Shown one piece after another: positions 18,117 to 29,483 of a DNA stretch of 45,342 bases. The first letter of the stretch is position 1, and each line of letters opens with the position of its first letter. Source of the DNA: Heterotrichella gracilis (lineage: Eukaryota > Sar > Xanthophyceae > Tribonematales > Xanthonemataceae); NCBI GenBank assembly GCA_032358255.1, contig JAULBX010026585.1:1-45342 (forward strand), given 5' to 3'. The notes beneath the pieces were generated by a model. The model was not told the DNA's origin. It searched no databases and was given only the letters and a program-made list of their open reading frames with translations. The position numbers and the translations under genes are program-made.

Positions 18117-21100
18117 TCACTTCCGCCACCGCTTGCTTCGAACCTTGGACAGCACGGGTGCGGCCGTCGCCCGCGGCGCCACCACCGGCCCCCCGCCATC
18201 CACCAACGCCCCAGACCTCGACTTTGGCCTGGGGCTACTGCAGGAGCTCCGTGGTTGCTGCAGGATACCCCCGTCGCCCCGAAACGCCACCACACTGCTC
18301 CGGCTGCGGCTGCGCACAGCCGCTGTCATGGGGCGTATCTCCGCCACATTGGTGGGCACGTGGGTGACTGAGGCCAGGGCCAGGTTGCGGTGGCACTGCT
18401 CGGTAGTGTTTAGGGTTTGCAGGAGGTCGGCGCGCGACTTGGCCAGGCGCATCTGTGCCAGCAGCAGGTTCTTTCCTGTGTGCTGCGGCAGATCGGTGTC
18501 GACAACCTGCACAAATAATAAATGGAAGTGATTAAAATACTACAGCAATTCTTGAACAGGTGCGTTGGTCAAGCAGAAGGAGTAGGGTCTGTAGGGTTGA
18601 GGGTCTTAGGGTTTGCAGCTGGGTTGCAAGGGTTTTGGCCAGGCGCATCTGTGCCAGCAGCAGGTTCTTGCCGGTGTGCTGAGGCAGGTCGGTGTCAACA
18701 ACCTGCACAGGAAAAACAAGTGCATAAGTCTGCAAGCATGTCCTTGACAGGCGCGTTGATGAAGGAATAATTAGGGTTCTGCGTTTGGGTGTCAGCCCGC
18801 AGTTTGCAGAGAGGCCGGATCTGGGGCAGCCGCTATTTAGGATCAAGAACCTAGGTCCACCTTCCAGCACTACCAGGGTTTAGGTTTAGGGTTTGGAGTC
18901 CCACCTGCACCTCCAGCACGTCCGGCACGGGGCTGGCCCCCCACCCAAAGCTGCTCCACAGCCCCTCCCCAAGCATATATTTATTGTTTAGGGTTTTATA
19001 TTTAGGGTTTTAGGGTTTAGGGTTTCAGATGTAGGGTTGTTGAAACCCCACCTGCACCTCCAGCACGTCTGGCACAGGGCTGGCTCCCCACCCAAAGCTG
19101 CTCCCAGGCCGATCCCCAGCCATCCCAGACACCAGGCGCGGGGATACCGGGTCAGGCCCCGCCGATGTACCGGGCCTTGACTGGGCCCTCAACCCTTGTG
19201 CTTCCTCCCACGTTACCCTGCTAGGGGACGCAGGGCGCAGGGCGTTACCCTTTAGGGTTCCGGCGTGCGCGGTCCCCGGCCGGCTGGCGAGCTTAGGGTT
19301 TAGGGTGCCAAAGTGGCGGGAGGAGGGTCGGTTGAGAGTTTGGAGCCACGATGGGGACTGGGGCCGTCCCGGGGTGGTTGTGGGTCGGGAGGGTGGGGAG
19401 CTGCCTGGTGGCGACTGCTGGCGCTCCGTGGGTGGGGGTACTCCTTGGCTGGAGGCTAGCGCAACTGCTGCCAGCTGCTCTGACAGTGATTCTCCTGTGG
19501 GGGAGGATGGTGGCAGGGGTGGTGAGCACAATTGCCTGGGAGATTTGCATCATTGCAATCACATGGGGTGCAAATGTCAGGGGGACTTTGGTGCACCATA
19601 TTATTCATGCCCTCCTGCAAATGTGGGTGATTTAAAAGTTCTCCTGCACATGTGCGTGATGTAAAAGTGCTCCTGCAAATGTGCGTGATGTAAAAGTGCT
19701 CCTGCAAATGTGCGTAAATTTCAAGGCAAAACAACCAGAAGACTGTTAAGGGTTTAGGGTTTAGGGTTTAGAAGTCAGTGTGTGGATGATGCACCTGCGC
19801 TGCTTGACGCTGCATTGTCGCTGGTACCCCCAGCCGCAGCTGTCCCTGTGCCCTGTTGGCTACCGGAGGCAGGGGGTGCACTCTGGGCCCCGACCCGACT
19901 GGTGGCGATGTCAGGTACTGCGTCGGGCATGCCCACCACAAATCCCCCGCCATCGTTGATGCGCGTGGCAGGTGGCGTGGGTTGGGTGCTGCTGGTGGTG
20001 GGCCTGGTACTACTCGGCAATGTGGTGGGATCTGCAACAATAAAACTTTAGTAAATGAAAAGTTGAACAGATTACATTTGGTTACACATAAACAATGTGG
20101 TGGGCCTTGCACTGCCTGACAATCTGATGGCCCCTGCAAAAACAGTACAGACATAAGTGAATGTGCAAAAGAATTAAAATGGGAGCACTGAGAGTCTCCT
20201 CATCTCAAGGTGAGGGCGATGGTTGACGACATGACATAATGAGAAACGTGTCCTTACCATTGGTTGGCCCTGCGCCGCTTGTGGTTACATGAGCACCTGA
20301 GCTGTTGGAGACTCCTGCTGGCGCTGACGACGCTGGAAGTGTGGCAGTTGCAGCAGATTCATTGGATGTGGGTTTGTCTGCTGGGGCATCGGTACCGGGT
20401 GGTGTGGCAATGGCCCCACCCTTTGTGAGAAGAGGCAAGTGGGCCTTTGGCTGTCAGACAGGATACCACATGCCATTAAATTAACGATTGTAATCTGACT
20501 TACCGGAAAACACTATACTTATTTTCAAACAACCACACGGTGTGTGTGGCTACCATCATGCCAGCTGCATCGGGAACTGCTCACAACATCCTCGTGTTGG
20601 CGAGCAAATTTGAATGCAAGTTCAAATTCAAATACAGAATCTGCATTTACCACCCATCACACCCAGCTTGTCACAAACTGCTCTGAGCAGGCATGTGCAA
20701 GGTGCCTTGGTTCAGCACTCACCTGTTTAGGGTTTAGGGTTTAGAGTTTAGGGTTTACGGTTCAGGGTGTGGCAATCACCTGTGCATTGGTAGGCAGTGG
20801 CGCCACCGCGCGCTTGGCATCAGGATCCATCCAGCTGCTCCTGTTTTCCAAATCCCACTTGTGCTTCCCAAACACCCCCACCAGCCCGCCACTTTCTGTC
20901 CACAGGGACACTGTGCAGTCGTGCGAGGAAGCCAGAAGCAGGTGGCGGGCAGGCAGGTAGGTTGCGCTGGCAATGGTCTGGTTGTGTGCCCGCCAGTGCG
21001 CGATCTGTGTGCACGGATGGAATCAGGATCAGTAGGAAAATACTGAAACAGGAATAGGTAGGGGACAGCTGTTCATCCCCATGGTAGATGTGCGCAGTCA

Positions 21101-24100
21101 TGTGGGAAGGCCAGGTGGTGGGCAGGCAGGTATGTTGCGCTGGCGATGGTCTGGTCGTGCGCCCGCCAGTGCACACTCTGTGTGCATGGTTTAGGGTTTA
21201 GGGTTTGCGTACCTGCTTGAATGCGGCTGCCGCCTGCGCCTCCCCCCCATCCGCCTCCAGCTCATTCAAGTTCACCTGGGATACCAAAACAATTGTCCTG
21301 ATTAATTTACGGAAAATGGGACAAAATCTCCAACCAAATAGAAGCCTTAGTTCCGTGTTCAGCTCATAGGTAGGATCTGGGGATACCAGCAGTGGAAAAG
21401 GTCAAACAATGAGTAACGAAAAAAGCAAATACAAAGGGGCAATTGGCTTCAAATTCGTGACTGTGTGACACAGGCTGCATGCAAATGGCAGAATTTGGTG
21501 ACTATGGGTGCACCGACATCACTGGTACAGGATCAAAGGCATATGCAATACAAGCAGCGGGGTCTCAGGTCTCTAGTTTACCTGGAACAGGCGCAGGTGG
21601 CCATATGTGTCCCCTACCACCATGCGGGTGCTCGTGGGATCGTAGTGCAGCGAGCTGGCAGTGGAGTTGCGGCCAGCGGCCACTGGGACGGAGCACAGCA
21701 AACCAGTTAACAAATTGTGTATTTATTTTATTTGAATAATGAAAAATAAACATAAATGAACCAGTAAGTAGGACTAAAGCAGCATGCCTTTGAACGGGTG
21801 TGACTTGGCAAAGAGGGGTAAGCACAGAGGAGGAGATTGCCCTCCTGTCCATTGCATATCTGACACAAAGTACATTTTTTTTAATTGATTTACTATCCTG
21901 CATTGTTTGGTATATATTCCCTACCTGGGAAAGAGCACATCAGCCTCCCCCTGCCCCTGAGCTCCCACACATACAGCCAACCATCCTCAGCTGTGGCAAC
22001 AAGGAGCAGGTTGCTGCGGCCTGTGGGGAAACAATGTTTATTCTTAATGTTTGTTTTATGTAATGTAATAGTGTGTATGAGCCGAGCTGTTTGTAATGCA
22101 TCTGCTGCCAGGCATCACGCATGCGCGTTTGGTACAGAATGGTTCCCCACCTCCCACCACCACCACTAGTTGATAGTGCGCACGCACGCCACCTTTATGT
22201 GAAACTTCTTGCACAACGTGGAGCCGCATGTGTGTGCCCCAAAGAATGCATGCACCACCTACCCTGCACAAACTCCAGCTTGTATGCGCTGTTGTGCGCC
22301 ACCTTGCCCCCAGTGGCCTGAGGAAGCTGCAGCTGCACCCACCACCACCACCACCACCACCACCACCACCCACAAGGCACCATTTCATGATACGCAGCAT
22401 ACCACCTAAACCCACAACATAGCTTTAAATGCGTGTCCTCAGAAAGGTGCGTCCACAACCTACCCTGCACAAACTCCAGCTTGTATGCGCTGGTGTGCGC
22501 CACCTTGCCCCCAGTGGCCTGAGGCAGTTGCAGCTGCACCCCGCTGCTTACCCACTAGCCACCACCACCACCACCACCACCACCACCACCACCACCACCA
22601 CCACCACCACCACCACCCTCAAGGCACCAGTACATACTGCACAGCACGCCACCTGGCAGCACCGCATGGAGCCACATGAAAGCTCCCCGCAGGAATGCAT
22701 GCACCACCTACCCTGCACAAACTCCAGCTTGTATACGCTGTTGTGCGCCACCTTGCCCCCAGTGGCCTGAGGAAGCTGCAGCTGCAGTCTGCGCTCGCCT
22801 GACCTCAAATTCCACACCACCACATGCCCCGCGTAGTCACCTGGAACCACATAAAGGGAACTCATGGTGCAAGCTTCAATGCAGAAAGTGCAGTTTACGT
22901 TATCAGTATGGGTTTTGGGTACACACCGCATGCTGCACGGGACTGTTTTCTCCTAGCTACACCCTGAGGCAGGCGCATCTGCACTCCGCCCTCGCCTGAC
23001 CTCAAATTCCACACCACCACATGCCCCGCGTAGTTACCTGATAGAATACAAGTGCAACTCGCGAGGGCATAATTTAGGGCACCAACTGCAGTCATTCATG
23101 CACTGAATGGGCACGGATCCCTAAATTTTTGAACTCCCACCAAAACTAGGAATGAGATGTATCTGTGCAGCAGGGATCAACCTGCTCTCCCCTGAAAAGG
23201 GAAAAGGAAGGCAAATTGCCCAGCATGGTGCGTGGCATGCCACGCAGTGAAATCATCATTTTGTCCCTCAAACAGGTGCAGGTGATGTTCCTACACAACC
23301 CTGGAACCCAAACCCTTGCGATCCCCAAACCCCGGACTCCGACCAAATGCAGCAGGTGACCATCAGGGATCCGCTCCAAAAAGGGGGAAAAGGCAAAAAA
23401 CATCACCTATTGCCGCCCAGCATGGTGCGTGGCATGCCACCGCAGTGACGTCATCCGGATGCCCCTCAAACAGGCGGTACTCAGACACCGTTGGCAACCC
23501 TGGAACCCAAACCCTTGCGATCCCCAAACCCCGATCTCCAACTAAATGCAGCCGGGGCCTCAACCAAATGCATAAATGACCGTCAAGTGTGCAGCAGGGA
23601 TCCTTTGCAAAAAAGGGGAAAAAGGCAAAAACAAATCACCTGTAGCTGCCCAACAGGGTGCGTGGCATGCCACCGCAGTGACGTCATCCGGATGGCCCTC
23701 AAACAGGCGGTACTCCGACACCACGTCCTCATCCCGGTCCTCCCAGACAAGCACCTTGCCGTTCCAGCCGCCTGCAGGAACAATATGTATAATTGAAATC
23801 ATCATGGATGTGCATAATGTGGCATGTGCGTGCAGATATGCAAAACCCTAATAGGGTATAGTATACCCTACACCCTAAACCTCGACACACTGAACCATGT
23901 GCAATAACGAGGCATGTGGGTGCGTGATGTGCAAATCCCACCTGCTATCACCATGTTTGACTGCCTGCTCTCATCACAGCAAAACCCTAAACCCTAAACC
24001 ATGTGGGTGCGTGACATACAAACCCCACCTGCAATCACCATGTTTGATCGCCTGCTCTCATCGCAGCAAACCCTAAACCCTAAAGCATGTGCATAATAAT

Positions 24101-27100
24101 AACAATATGTGGCATGTGCGTGCGTGACGTACAAACCCCACCTGCAATCACCATGTTTGACTGCCTGCTCTCATCGCAGCAAAACCCTAAATCCTAAAAT
24201 ATGTGGTGCATGTTTGTATATTTGTGATGTACAAACCCTACCTGCTATCACCATATTTGATTGCCTGCTCTCATCGCAGCAAAACCGCAGCCCCACCACC
24301 TCCCCCCGTTGCTCCTTATGAGCAAACTCCCTGAGGATGCTCCCGTTGTTGAAGTTCCACATGCGCACAGCGCCATACCTGCAAATGGACAATTGTTAAA
24401 ATGTGGCCATAGTCAACTGGTGACTCGGGTTTGGCCACAGTGGTGTTGGTGGATGCAGTAACTCCCTGTTGGATGCACCCATACCACCCTGGGGCCAAGC
24501 ATGCAACTGTGACTGCAACCGTTATGTACAACACAGTACAAGTGAAAGCAACTATGAATGTACATGTTGTTGTGCACAGTGTGCATTTTGTACTGTGACC
24601 CGGTCATCAGCCGCCGTTCCTTTGCAACCAGTGACATGGAGGCCAGCGGTTGCTGGTGCATGCATCCTTCTGGGGTTACGCATGCTACCACTAAATGGCA
24701 TGTAAATGAACTGTAACATGACTGTAACTATAACATCCAGCTAAGTGTGCCTTACTGTGATCCGGTCATCAGCCGCCGCTCCTTTGCATCCAGAGACATG
24801 GAGGTGAGGGTGGCTGTGCCGTGCACCTCGGTGAAGCGCGCCTCCCGGTTGCCGTCGTACACGTTCCACAGGCAAACAGTGCCGGACTCGTCGCCACTCA
24901 CAACCTGCGGGGCAAATGAGCAGTACTACATTATGTAATCGTATGCCCTCGTGCGATGCAATAAAATGGGTGATGATGTACATATGTGTACATTTTTATG
25001 CAGATACATATAGATTTGCAAGTAGGACTGCACATCCTCGCGGTTGCCGTTGTACACGTTCCACAGGCACACAGTGCCCGACTCTTCGCCACTCACTACC
25101 TGTAGTGGCAATGGCAATCACTGCAGTCCATGAATGCGCAGATTGCCATGTCTTCAAATTTGCATGATCATTTGAGCCACCATGCATGGGAAGGTAGCGT
25201 ATGCCTGCTTTGTACTGTACCATTTACCACCGCAAACAGCGCCACAGCGGTGATCATGGCTTGCGGCGGCTGGCATACCCCACATAACAGGTCCAATCCT
25301 GAACCCTAAACATACACCCTATTGCACACACTTACCACCGCAAACGTGCTGTTGTAGAGCGCAGCGCATATCGGTTCGCTGTGGCTCAAATTTTCATCTG
25401 ATACACTGATGTGTTGCCACACCACAGGCTTGGCCACAGAGGTTATCATGCGCTTGCGGCGGCTGTCGTACGCCATGGCGGTGGGCTTGCTGTCCTCCAA
25501 ATGCACCCAGTCGCTCTGGTTGATGGTCTGCAGGCACCTGTGATTGCGTACGTCCCACACCTTGATCACCTTGTCGACAGACATGCTGATCACCTGCAGG
25601 GGGTCGAGGGTGGATCAATCACTCCAAACAAGAATGGAAACACTCGAGGATGGATGAGGGGTGTCTTTTTTGCCCTTCCTTTGTATAGCCAGAGGTGAGT
25701 TGGGACCTTGATCACCTTGTTGACAGACATGCTGATCACCTGCAGGGGGCAGCTGAGTGAGGGTATAAATGGGTGAGCGTTGAATTCGATCCAGATGGCC
25801 TCAATTTGAATGCCAGAAACCTTGATTTAGCCAACGTGTGAAAATGCCAGTAATCATACAGAACCCACCGCAGCATGCACCATTGTATTGTACATGCATG
25901 TGCTGCATGCCTTTTCCTGGCTGCTCACCTGGCTGACTGCATCATTGATTGCCACATGCGACACGCTGGCCGCATGGCCAGCCATCTCCCCCACCTTCCG
26001 ATTGGCTGCAGCCTGACACACCATCAGAATAATAATGAGGACACGGTGTAGCTCTTGCTTTCAGAATGAGAGTAAGAATAAGGGTACCGCATGTGGTGTA
26101 CACCATCACTCCAGTTTGATCAAGCATGAATATATTCTTGGTTGTAAATTATAATACAATGAGAACTTAACATTATATAGCATAATGCACAATACATAAT
26201 CAAAAATGAACTTTCAATGTTGTTATTACCTGCCACACCATCAGGCTGCGCTCCTGCCCCCCGATTATTCCAATCGAGAACGAGCGGCCGTATGCAAAGG
26301 AGTGAATCCCCTTCTTTCTTATAATATTATAATACAAAACACATAATTACTATTTAAGTATAGTGATTACCTGCCACACCATCAGGCTGCGCTCCTGACC
26401 CCCACTGATCCCTATCGAAAATGAGCGGCTATAGGCAAAGGAGTGGATCCCTTTCTTGTGCGCCTGGATGGTGCGGATGACCTTCTGGCGGGAAACGTCC
26501 ACCAGTTTGAGCGTGGCATCCAGTGAGCTGGTCACCATACCCAGCTCAGGAATGACCATGGCCTGCATGCACAAGGAAAATGCAGTCACAATCGTGGCTT
26601 CTAATCAAGGTTGCAGCGTGCAAGTACTTGTATGGTAGGGTTTAGGCTAGGGTTTAGCTTGCCGCAGCTAGCAGCAGCACCAGCCATGTAACGACTTTGA
26701 CCACGCCACCAGCTTCAGCGTGGCATCCAGTGAGCTCGTCACCATACCCAGCTCAGGAACAACCATGGCGTGCATGCACAGAGGAAAATCCAGGTATATC
26801 TGTGGTTACTGCTGAAGGCTGTGGTGTGCAACCATTTGAATGCCAGGATTTAGCGTACAGGCCTAACCATAACCCTTGCAGTAACCTAGACCACACCTTT
26901 GTCACCCAGTCCGTGTGCTCCTGGTGCAGGTAGTCAAAGTCGGGCGCAGCCCATTGCGCAGCATGACCACGATCCCCAGGGTGCTAAAAATCCAGAGTAT
27001 CTACTGTACAAGCCCTAATTAAACCCTTACAATGCCCTAGACCACACCTTTGTCACCCAGTCCGTGTGCTCCTGGTGCAGGTAGTCAAAGTCAGGCGCGC

Positions 27101-29483
27101 CATCCCCCCACCGCAGCTCGCGGGGCGGCCAGTCCCGCAGCCCATTGCGCAGCATGACCACGTTCCCTAGGGTATCGCCATACACCAGCCTCTCCTGGTC
27201 GTGGTGCTCTCCCGTGTAGGCCACTGTGAGGCACATGGGGACCCCCATGGTCCCCGTGGCATACACCTTGCCCGATAGGTCGCAGTTGTTGCCGCGTATG
27301 TCGTAGAAGGACACCTGCACATGTGCATACCATTTGGATTTGTTGACGAGTAGTTTTTTCTAGTGCGCACAAGACCTGCACCCACATCTCAGGGTGAGTG
27401 CTAATGCATAAGCACGCGGGAGATTTAGGGTTTTAGGGTTTAGGAGTGAGGCGAATGGGGACCCCCACGGTTCCTGTGGCGTACACCTTGCGTGACAGGT
27501 TACACTTGTTGCCGCGTATGTCGTAGAAGGACACCTGCGACCAAGTTCAGGGTGGGTGCTGCACATGCAAATGAAGTAACGTAGTAATACCGGGGGGTCT
27601 AGGGAGGGTACCTTCATACAAGGACCCAGGGGTATAGGGAACGAGATATCTTTCTATAAACCCCTTGCAAGGACCCAGGAGTCCTCACAAATTGCAAGGT
27701 GTAGAGTTTACCCTAAACCTTAAGGGAGGGTACAGGAACAATGATAGAAAACTCACCGATCTGTCTGCGCTGGCAACAGCCAGCCGCCGAACACTCGGCA
27801 TGAACACAACGTCCGTGGCCCACGCTTGCCCCATGCGCAGGTGCCACCACATAACCCAACCAAAATGCGCACCCGGTAACTCATATTTATGCCAGGGTCC
27901 AACACGAGTACCATAGTACAAAGGGCTGAGGAGCACTCACCGATCTGTCTGCGCTGGCAACAGCCAGCCGCCGGACACTCGGCATGAATACAACGTCTGT
28001 GGCCCACGCCTGCCCCACTTCAATGGTACGCAGGTGCTGAAGGGAATCTGGGTCCCACAGCCTCACGGTGCCATCCCTCCCGCAGGTCATGTACTTTTCA
28101 AGCTCTGAGCAGTGGTACACCCTCTCTACCGCATCGTGGTGGAGTTGGCTGCGGCTGTGCTTGGTCTGGCTAGCCTGAAGCAGCACAGGGGAAGGGCTTG
28201 GGGTTTAGGGTTTAGGTTTTTGTCTGGTTAGCCTGAATTAGCACAGTAGGGTTTAGGGTTTGGGGATTTGTGTGATTGGTCTGGCTGGCCTGAAGCAGCA
28301 CAGCAGGGTGCAGGTTTTTGTGTGCTGCATGGATGCTCCTCAGCCCACATGGCCACATGGGCCTTTGAGCACGCATGATTTAGACAAATAAGCAGTGGCA
28401 ACCCCTCTTACCTGTGGGAACAGCCTCCACTCCTGTGTGTCGGACCTTGAGGCGCCCCCTCGTTGGAAGAAGAAGTAATCTGTGAACTCGTCCCTGCAGG
28501 CACACCAATGTCAAACCCTACACCCTACACCCTACACCCAAGGTGCAAAGTACAGGCCACCAGAAAGTGACGGACCAAGGCCTCCCAGGGTGCATACGAC
28601 TTGCAGGATCTAGACTGAGGGGAAATTGCGGGGTACAGAGCACTGGGGATCCCTGCTTTTAAGCGGGGGCTGTGAGAACACACAGTTGGTGGTGATTGGC
28701 AGTAACAGCTCAGCAAGGCATGGCTTTTTTAAACCCTGAACATCCGCTGTGGTGTGAGGGGGTGGGTTGCGAGGGGCAGTGGATCTGTTAGGGCTACAGT
28801 ACGAGGGTGGGAGGGTCTACTTGAACTCTGTGCAGAACCACAGTGGGTTCTGTGTCAAAGCAGGTGCTCCTGTTTAGGGTTTAGGGTTTGGCGCCTGGAG
28901 GCTCTCACCAGTCAACTGTCCCTCCACAGTCCGCATCTATCTTCATGAAGAGCTGCGCCACCATGGTCTGGCTAAGGGAATCCCCAAAAAGGGGGGCCAG
29001 CTTCTCCACAAACTGCGCGATATCCAGCTCGCCTTTCCCATTGGCGTCAGCTGCCTGCGGGGTTTATATACAACTGCTTTCAGCCTGACTTTCAGTGCTA
29101 GTGGAACTCATTTGCAGACCCAATTCAAGCACTCAGGGTTCCATAAAGCATCTGTGTCAAGTGTTGACACACTTTCACGTCCAGTTGGGACTGTTAACCT
29201 GGCTGTAGAGCATGTCAAATAGCAGTGGCATATGTTGACCTCAGGCAGTGGGTGAGCAGTGCATCAGCTGAGCACTCAGTACCACTTGTCACATCATATA
29301 TCTGTAGAGTATTGACATCCTTTTGTGTTAAGGTATACAGCTAAGCTGGCTGTAGTGCTGAGTGCATATAACATTGCAGTGGCAAGTGTTGACCTCAGTG
29401 GGTGGGTGAATGCTGACATGCAACGGTACCTCAAAGATCTTTTTGAGCTCCTTCAGCTGCTCAAGGCTGACCTCGTCCTCCAT
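18117..29483 (-). CDS. EF-hand and WD40-repeat protein, WDR49/WDR64 (CFAP337-like) family
   Basis: Twenty exons, 5' to 3': 29483-29430, 29054-28909, 28493-28412, 28174-27941, 27314-27048, 26562-26371, 26012-25929, 25593-25336, 24904-24756, 24378-24242, 23771-23640, 22840-22712, 22020-21925, 21682-21582, 21275-21213, 21004-20780, 20450-20258, 20031-19795, 19494-19052, 18506-18117. They sum to 1204 codons. Two EF-hands lie at residues 21-32 (DANGKGELDIAQ; Gln at the last position, possibly weak) and 58-69 (DADCGGTVDWDE, canonical). WD40 repeats fill residues 95-760 (for example GRDGTVRLWD, VDKVIKVWDV, ESGTVCLWNV, GKVLVWED, GWLYVWEL, DCTVSLWT), ending with a GVFGKHKWDLEN signature. The C-terminal 420 residues are Pro/Ser/Thr/Ala-rich and probably disordered. 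Relatives are ciliary axoneme proteins, so a flagellar structural role is inferred. The start is the first ATG before EVSLEQLKELKKIFE. Confidence 0.9.
18532..18711 (-). repeat. Duplicate of WD40-gene terminal exon, possible alternative last exon
   Basis: The acceptor (CCTGTGCAG) and coding stretch VVDTDLPQHTGKNLLLAQM-RLAK are repeated upstream of the terminal exon (18506-18117). After LAK the copy diverges and stays open until a stop at 18532. It keeps the phase-0 frame, so splicing to it would give a shorter C-terminus. Confidence 0.85.
18873..19022 (-). repeat. Copy of WD40-gene exon 19 3' end between TTTAGGG tracts
   Basis: 18903-18960 repeats the GWGASPVPDVLEVQ coding end and donor of exon 19. 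TTTAGGG tracts lie on both sides (18873-18894 and 18986-19022), a clear example of a splice-junction copy sandwiched between telomere-like repeats. Confidence 0.88.
19612..19718. repeat. 29-bp minisatellite in WD40-gene intron 18
   Basis: The unit CTCCTGCAAATGTGCGTGAT followed by GTAAAAGTG is repeated from 19612, 19641 and 19670, with a partial fourth copy from 19699. A TTTAGGG array (19748-19769) follows close by. Confidence 0.88.
20725..20768. repeat. Telomere-like TTTAGGG array, WD40-gene intron 16
   Basis: Several consecutive TTTAGGG units with single-base variants lie immediately downstream (in transcription) of the exon 16 donor at 20780. Confidence 0.85.
21100..21207 (-). repeat. Copy of exon 16 5' end plus TTTAGGG array
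   Basis: The acceptor and HWRAHNQTIASATYLPA coding stretch of exon 16 are repeated at 21100-21187, adjoining TTTAGGG units at 21189-21207. The copy lies between exon 15 and the functional exon 16. Confidence 0.85.
22214..22617 (-). repeat. Two copies of exon 12 3' end, each fused to a (CCA)n tract
   Basis: The coding stretch QLPQATGGKVAHNSVYKLEFVQ with its donor (real copy within 22712-22840) recurs at 22433-22548 and 22214-22340. Each copy is attached to a pure CCA/CAC microsatellite (22559-22617 and 22338-22370). The units are about 220-240 bases long, so the microsatellite was probably part of the duplicated segment. Confidence 0.9.
22965..23040 (-). repeat. Copy of exon 12 5' end
   Basis: Acceptor-proximal coding stretch (N)YAGHVVVWNLRSGEGG is repeated upstream of exon 12 (22840-22712), with a usable CAG-type acceptor at 23040 or just before. 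Confidence 0.85.
23205..23510 (-). repeat. Two copies of exon 11 3' half with flanking intron
   Basis: The EYRLFEGHPDDVTAVACHAPC coding stretch and the following intron (AAAAGGGGAAAAGGC, AGGGATCC) occur at 23205-23290 and 23395-23510 in addition to the functional exon (23640-23771). Spacing is about 200-240 bases. The middle copy is closer to the original than the outer one. Confidence 0.85.
23925..24185 (-). repeat. Three tandem copies of exon 10 3' end with donor
   Basis: Coding stretch CCDESRQSNMVIAG with its CAG|GTGGGG donor recurs at about 23936-23984, 24024-24070 and 24137-24183, every 75-115 bases, with CCCTAAACCCTAAA between copies. The functional copy ends at 24242. Confidence 0.9.
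24588..24665 (-). repeat. Copy of exon 9 3' end
   Basis: Diverged repeat of the SMSLDAKERRLMTGSQ coding stretch and donor, about 160 bases beyond the functional donor at 24756. Confidence 0.8.
25033..25102 (-). repeat. Copy of exon 9 5' end
   Basis: Repeat of the acceptor and VVSGDESGTVCLWNVYDGNRE coding stretch (here EESG and YNGN), upstream of exon 9. The acceptor TAG/CAG region is partly kept. Confidence 0.85.
25706..25750 (-). repeat. Copy of exon 8 5' end
   Basis: Repeats the CTGCAG acceptor and the VISMSVDKVIKV coding stretch (Val to Asn at the VDK position), about 150 bases before exon 8. Confidence 0.82.
26228..26325 (-). repeat. Copy of exon 6 3' end
   Basis: Repeats the KGIHSFAYSRSFSIGI-GGQERSLMVWQ coding region and GTAATAAC donor, about 145 bases past the functional donor at 26371. 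Confidence 0.87.
26700..26800 (-). repeat. Copy of exon 6 5' end
   Basis: Repeats the acceptor and the MVVPELGMVTSSLDATLKLV coding stretch upstream of exon 6, next to a short TTTAGG tract (26637-26655). Confidence 0.85.
26885..26990 (-). repeat. Copy of exon 5 3' end with donor
   Basis: Repeats the DFDYLHQEHTDWVTK end and its AAAGGTGTGG donor, plus a shortened TLGN-VMLRNGL segment, with an internal deletion of the WPPRELRW region. Confidence 0.85.
27457..27545 (-). repeat. Copy of exon 5 5' end with TTTAGGG tract
   Basis: Repeats the acceptor and VSFYDIRGNNC-LSGKVYATGTMGVP coding stretch with several changes. A TTTAGGG tract (27424-27443) follows in transcription. Confidence 0.85.
27735..27855 (-). 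repeat. Copy of exon 4 3' end with donor
   Basis: Repeats the GQAWATDVVFMPSVRRLAVASADRS coding end and its TCGGTGAGT donor nearly unchanged, about 190 bases past the functional donor at 27941. Because the donor is intact it could compete for splicing only if the copy were retained. Confidence 0.88.
28190..28310 (-). repeat. Two copies of the exon 4 acceptor junction
   Basis: The TGTGCTGCTTCAGGC-AGCCAGACCAA junction of exon 4 (28159-28189) is repeated near 28215-28245 and 28272-28305, each accompanied by TTTAGGG units. Confidence 0.8.

Noticed and set aside
22429..22770. ORFs encoding poly-Thr, poly-His or poly-Pro
   Set aside because: These are the three frames of a CCA microsatellite in an intron of the WD40 gene.
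23925..24185. CRISPR-like regularly spaced repeats
   Set aside because: The repeats are copies of an exon end and donor separated by CCCTAAA; spacers are not unique and the genome is eukaryotic.
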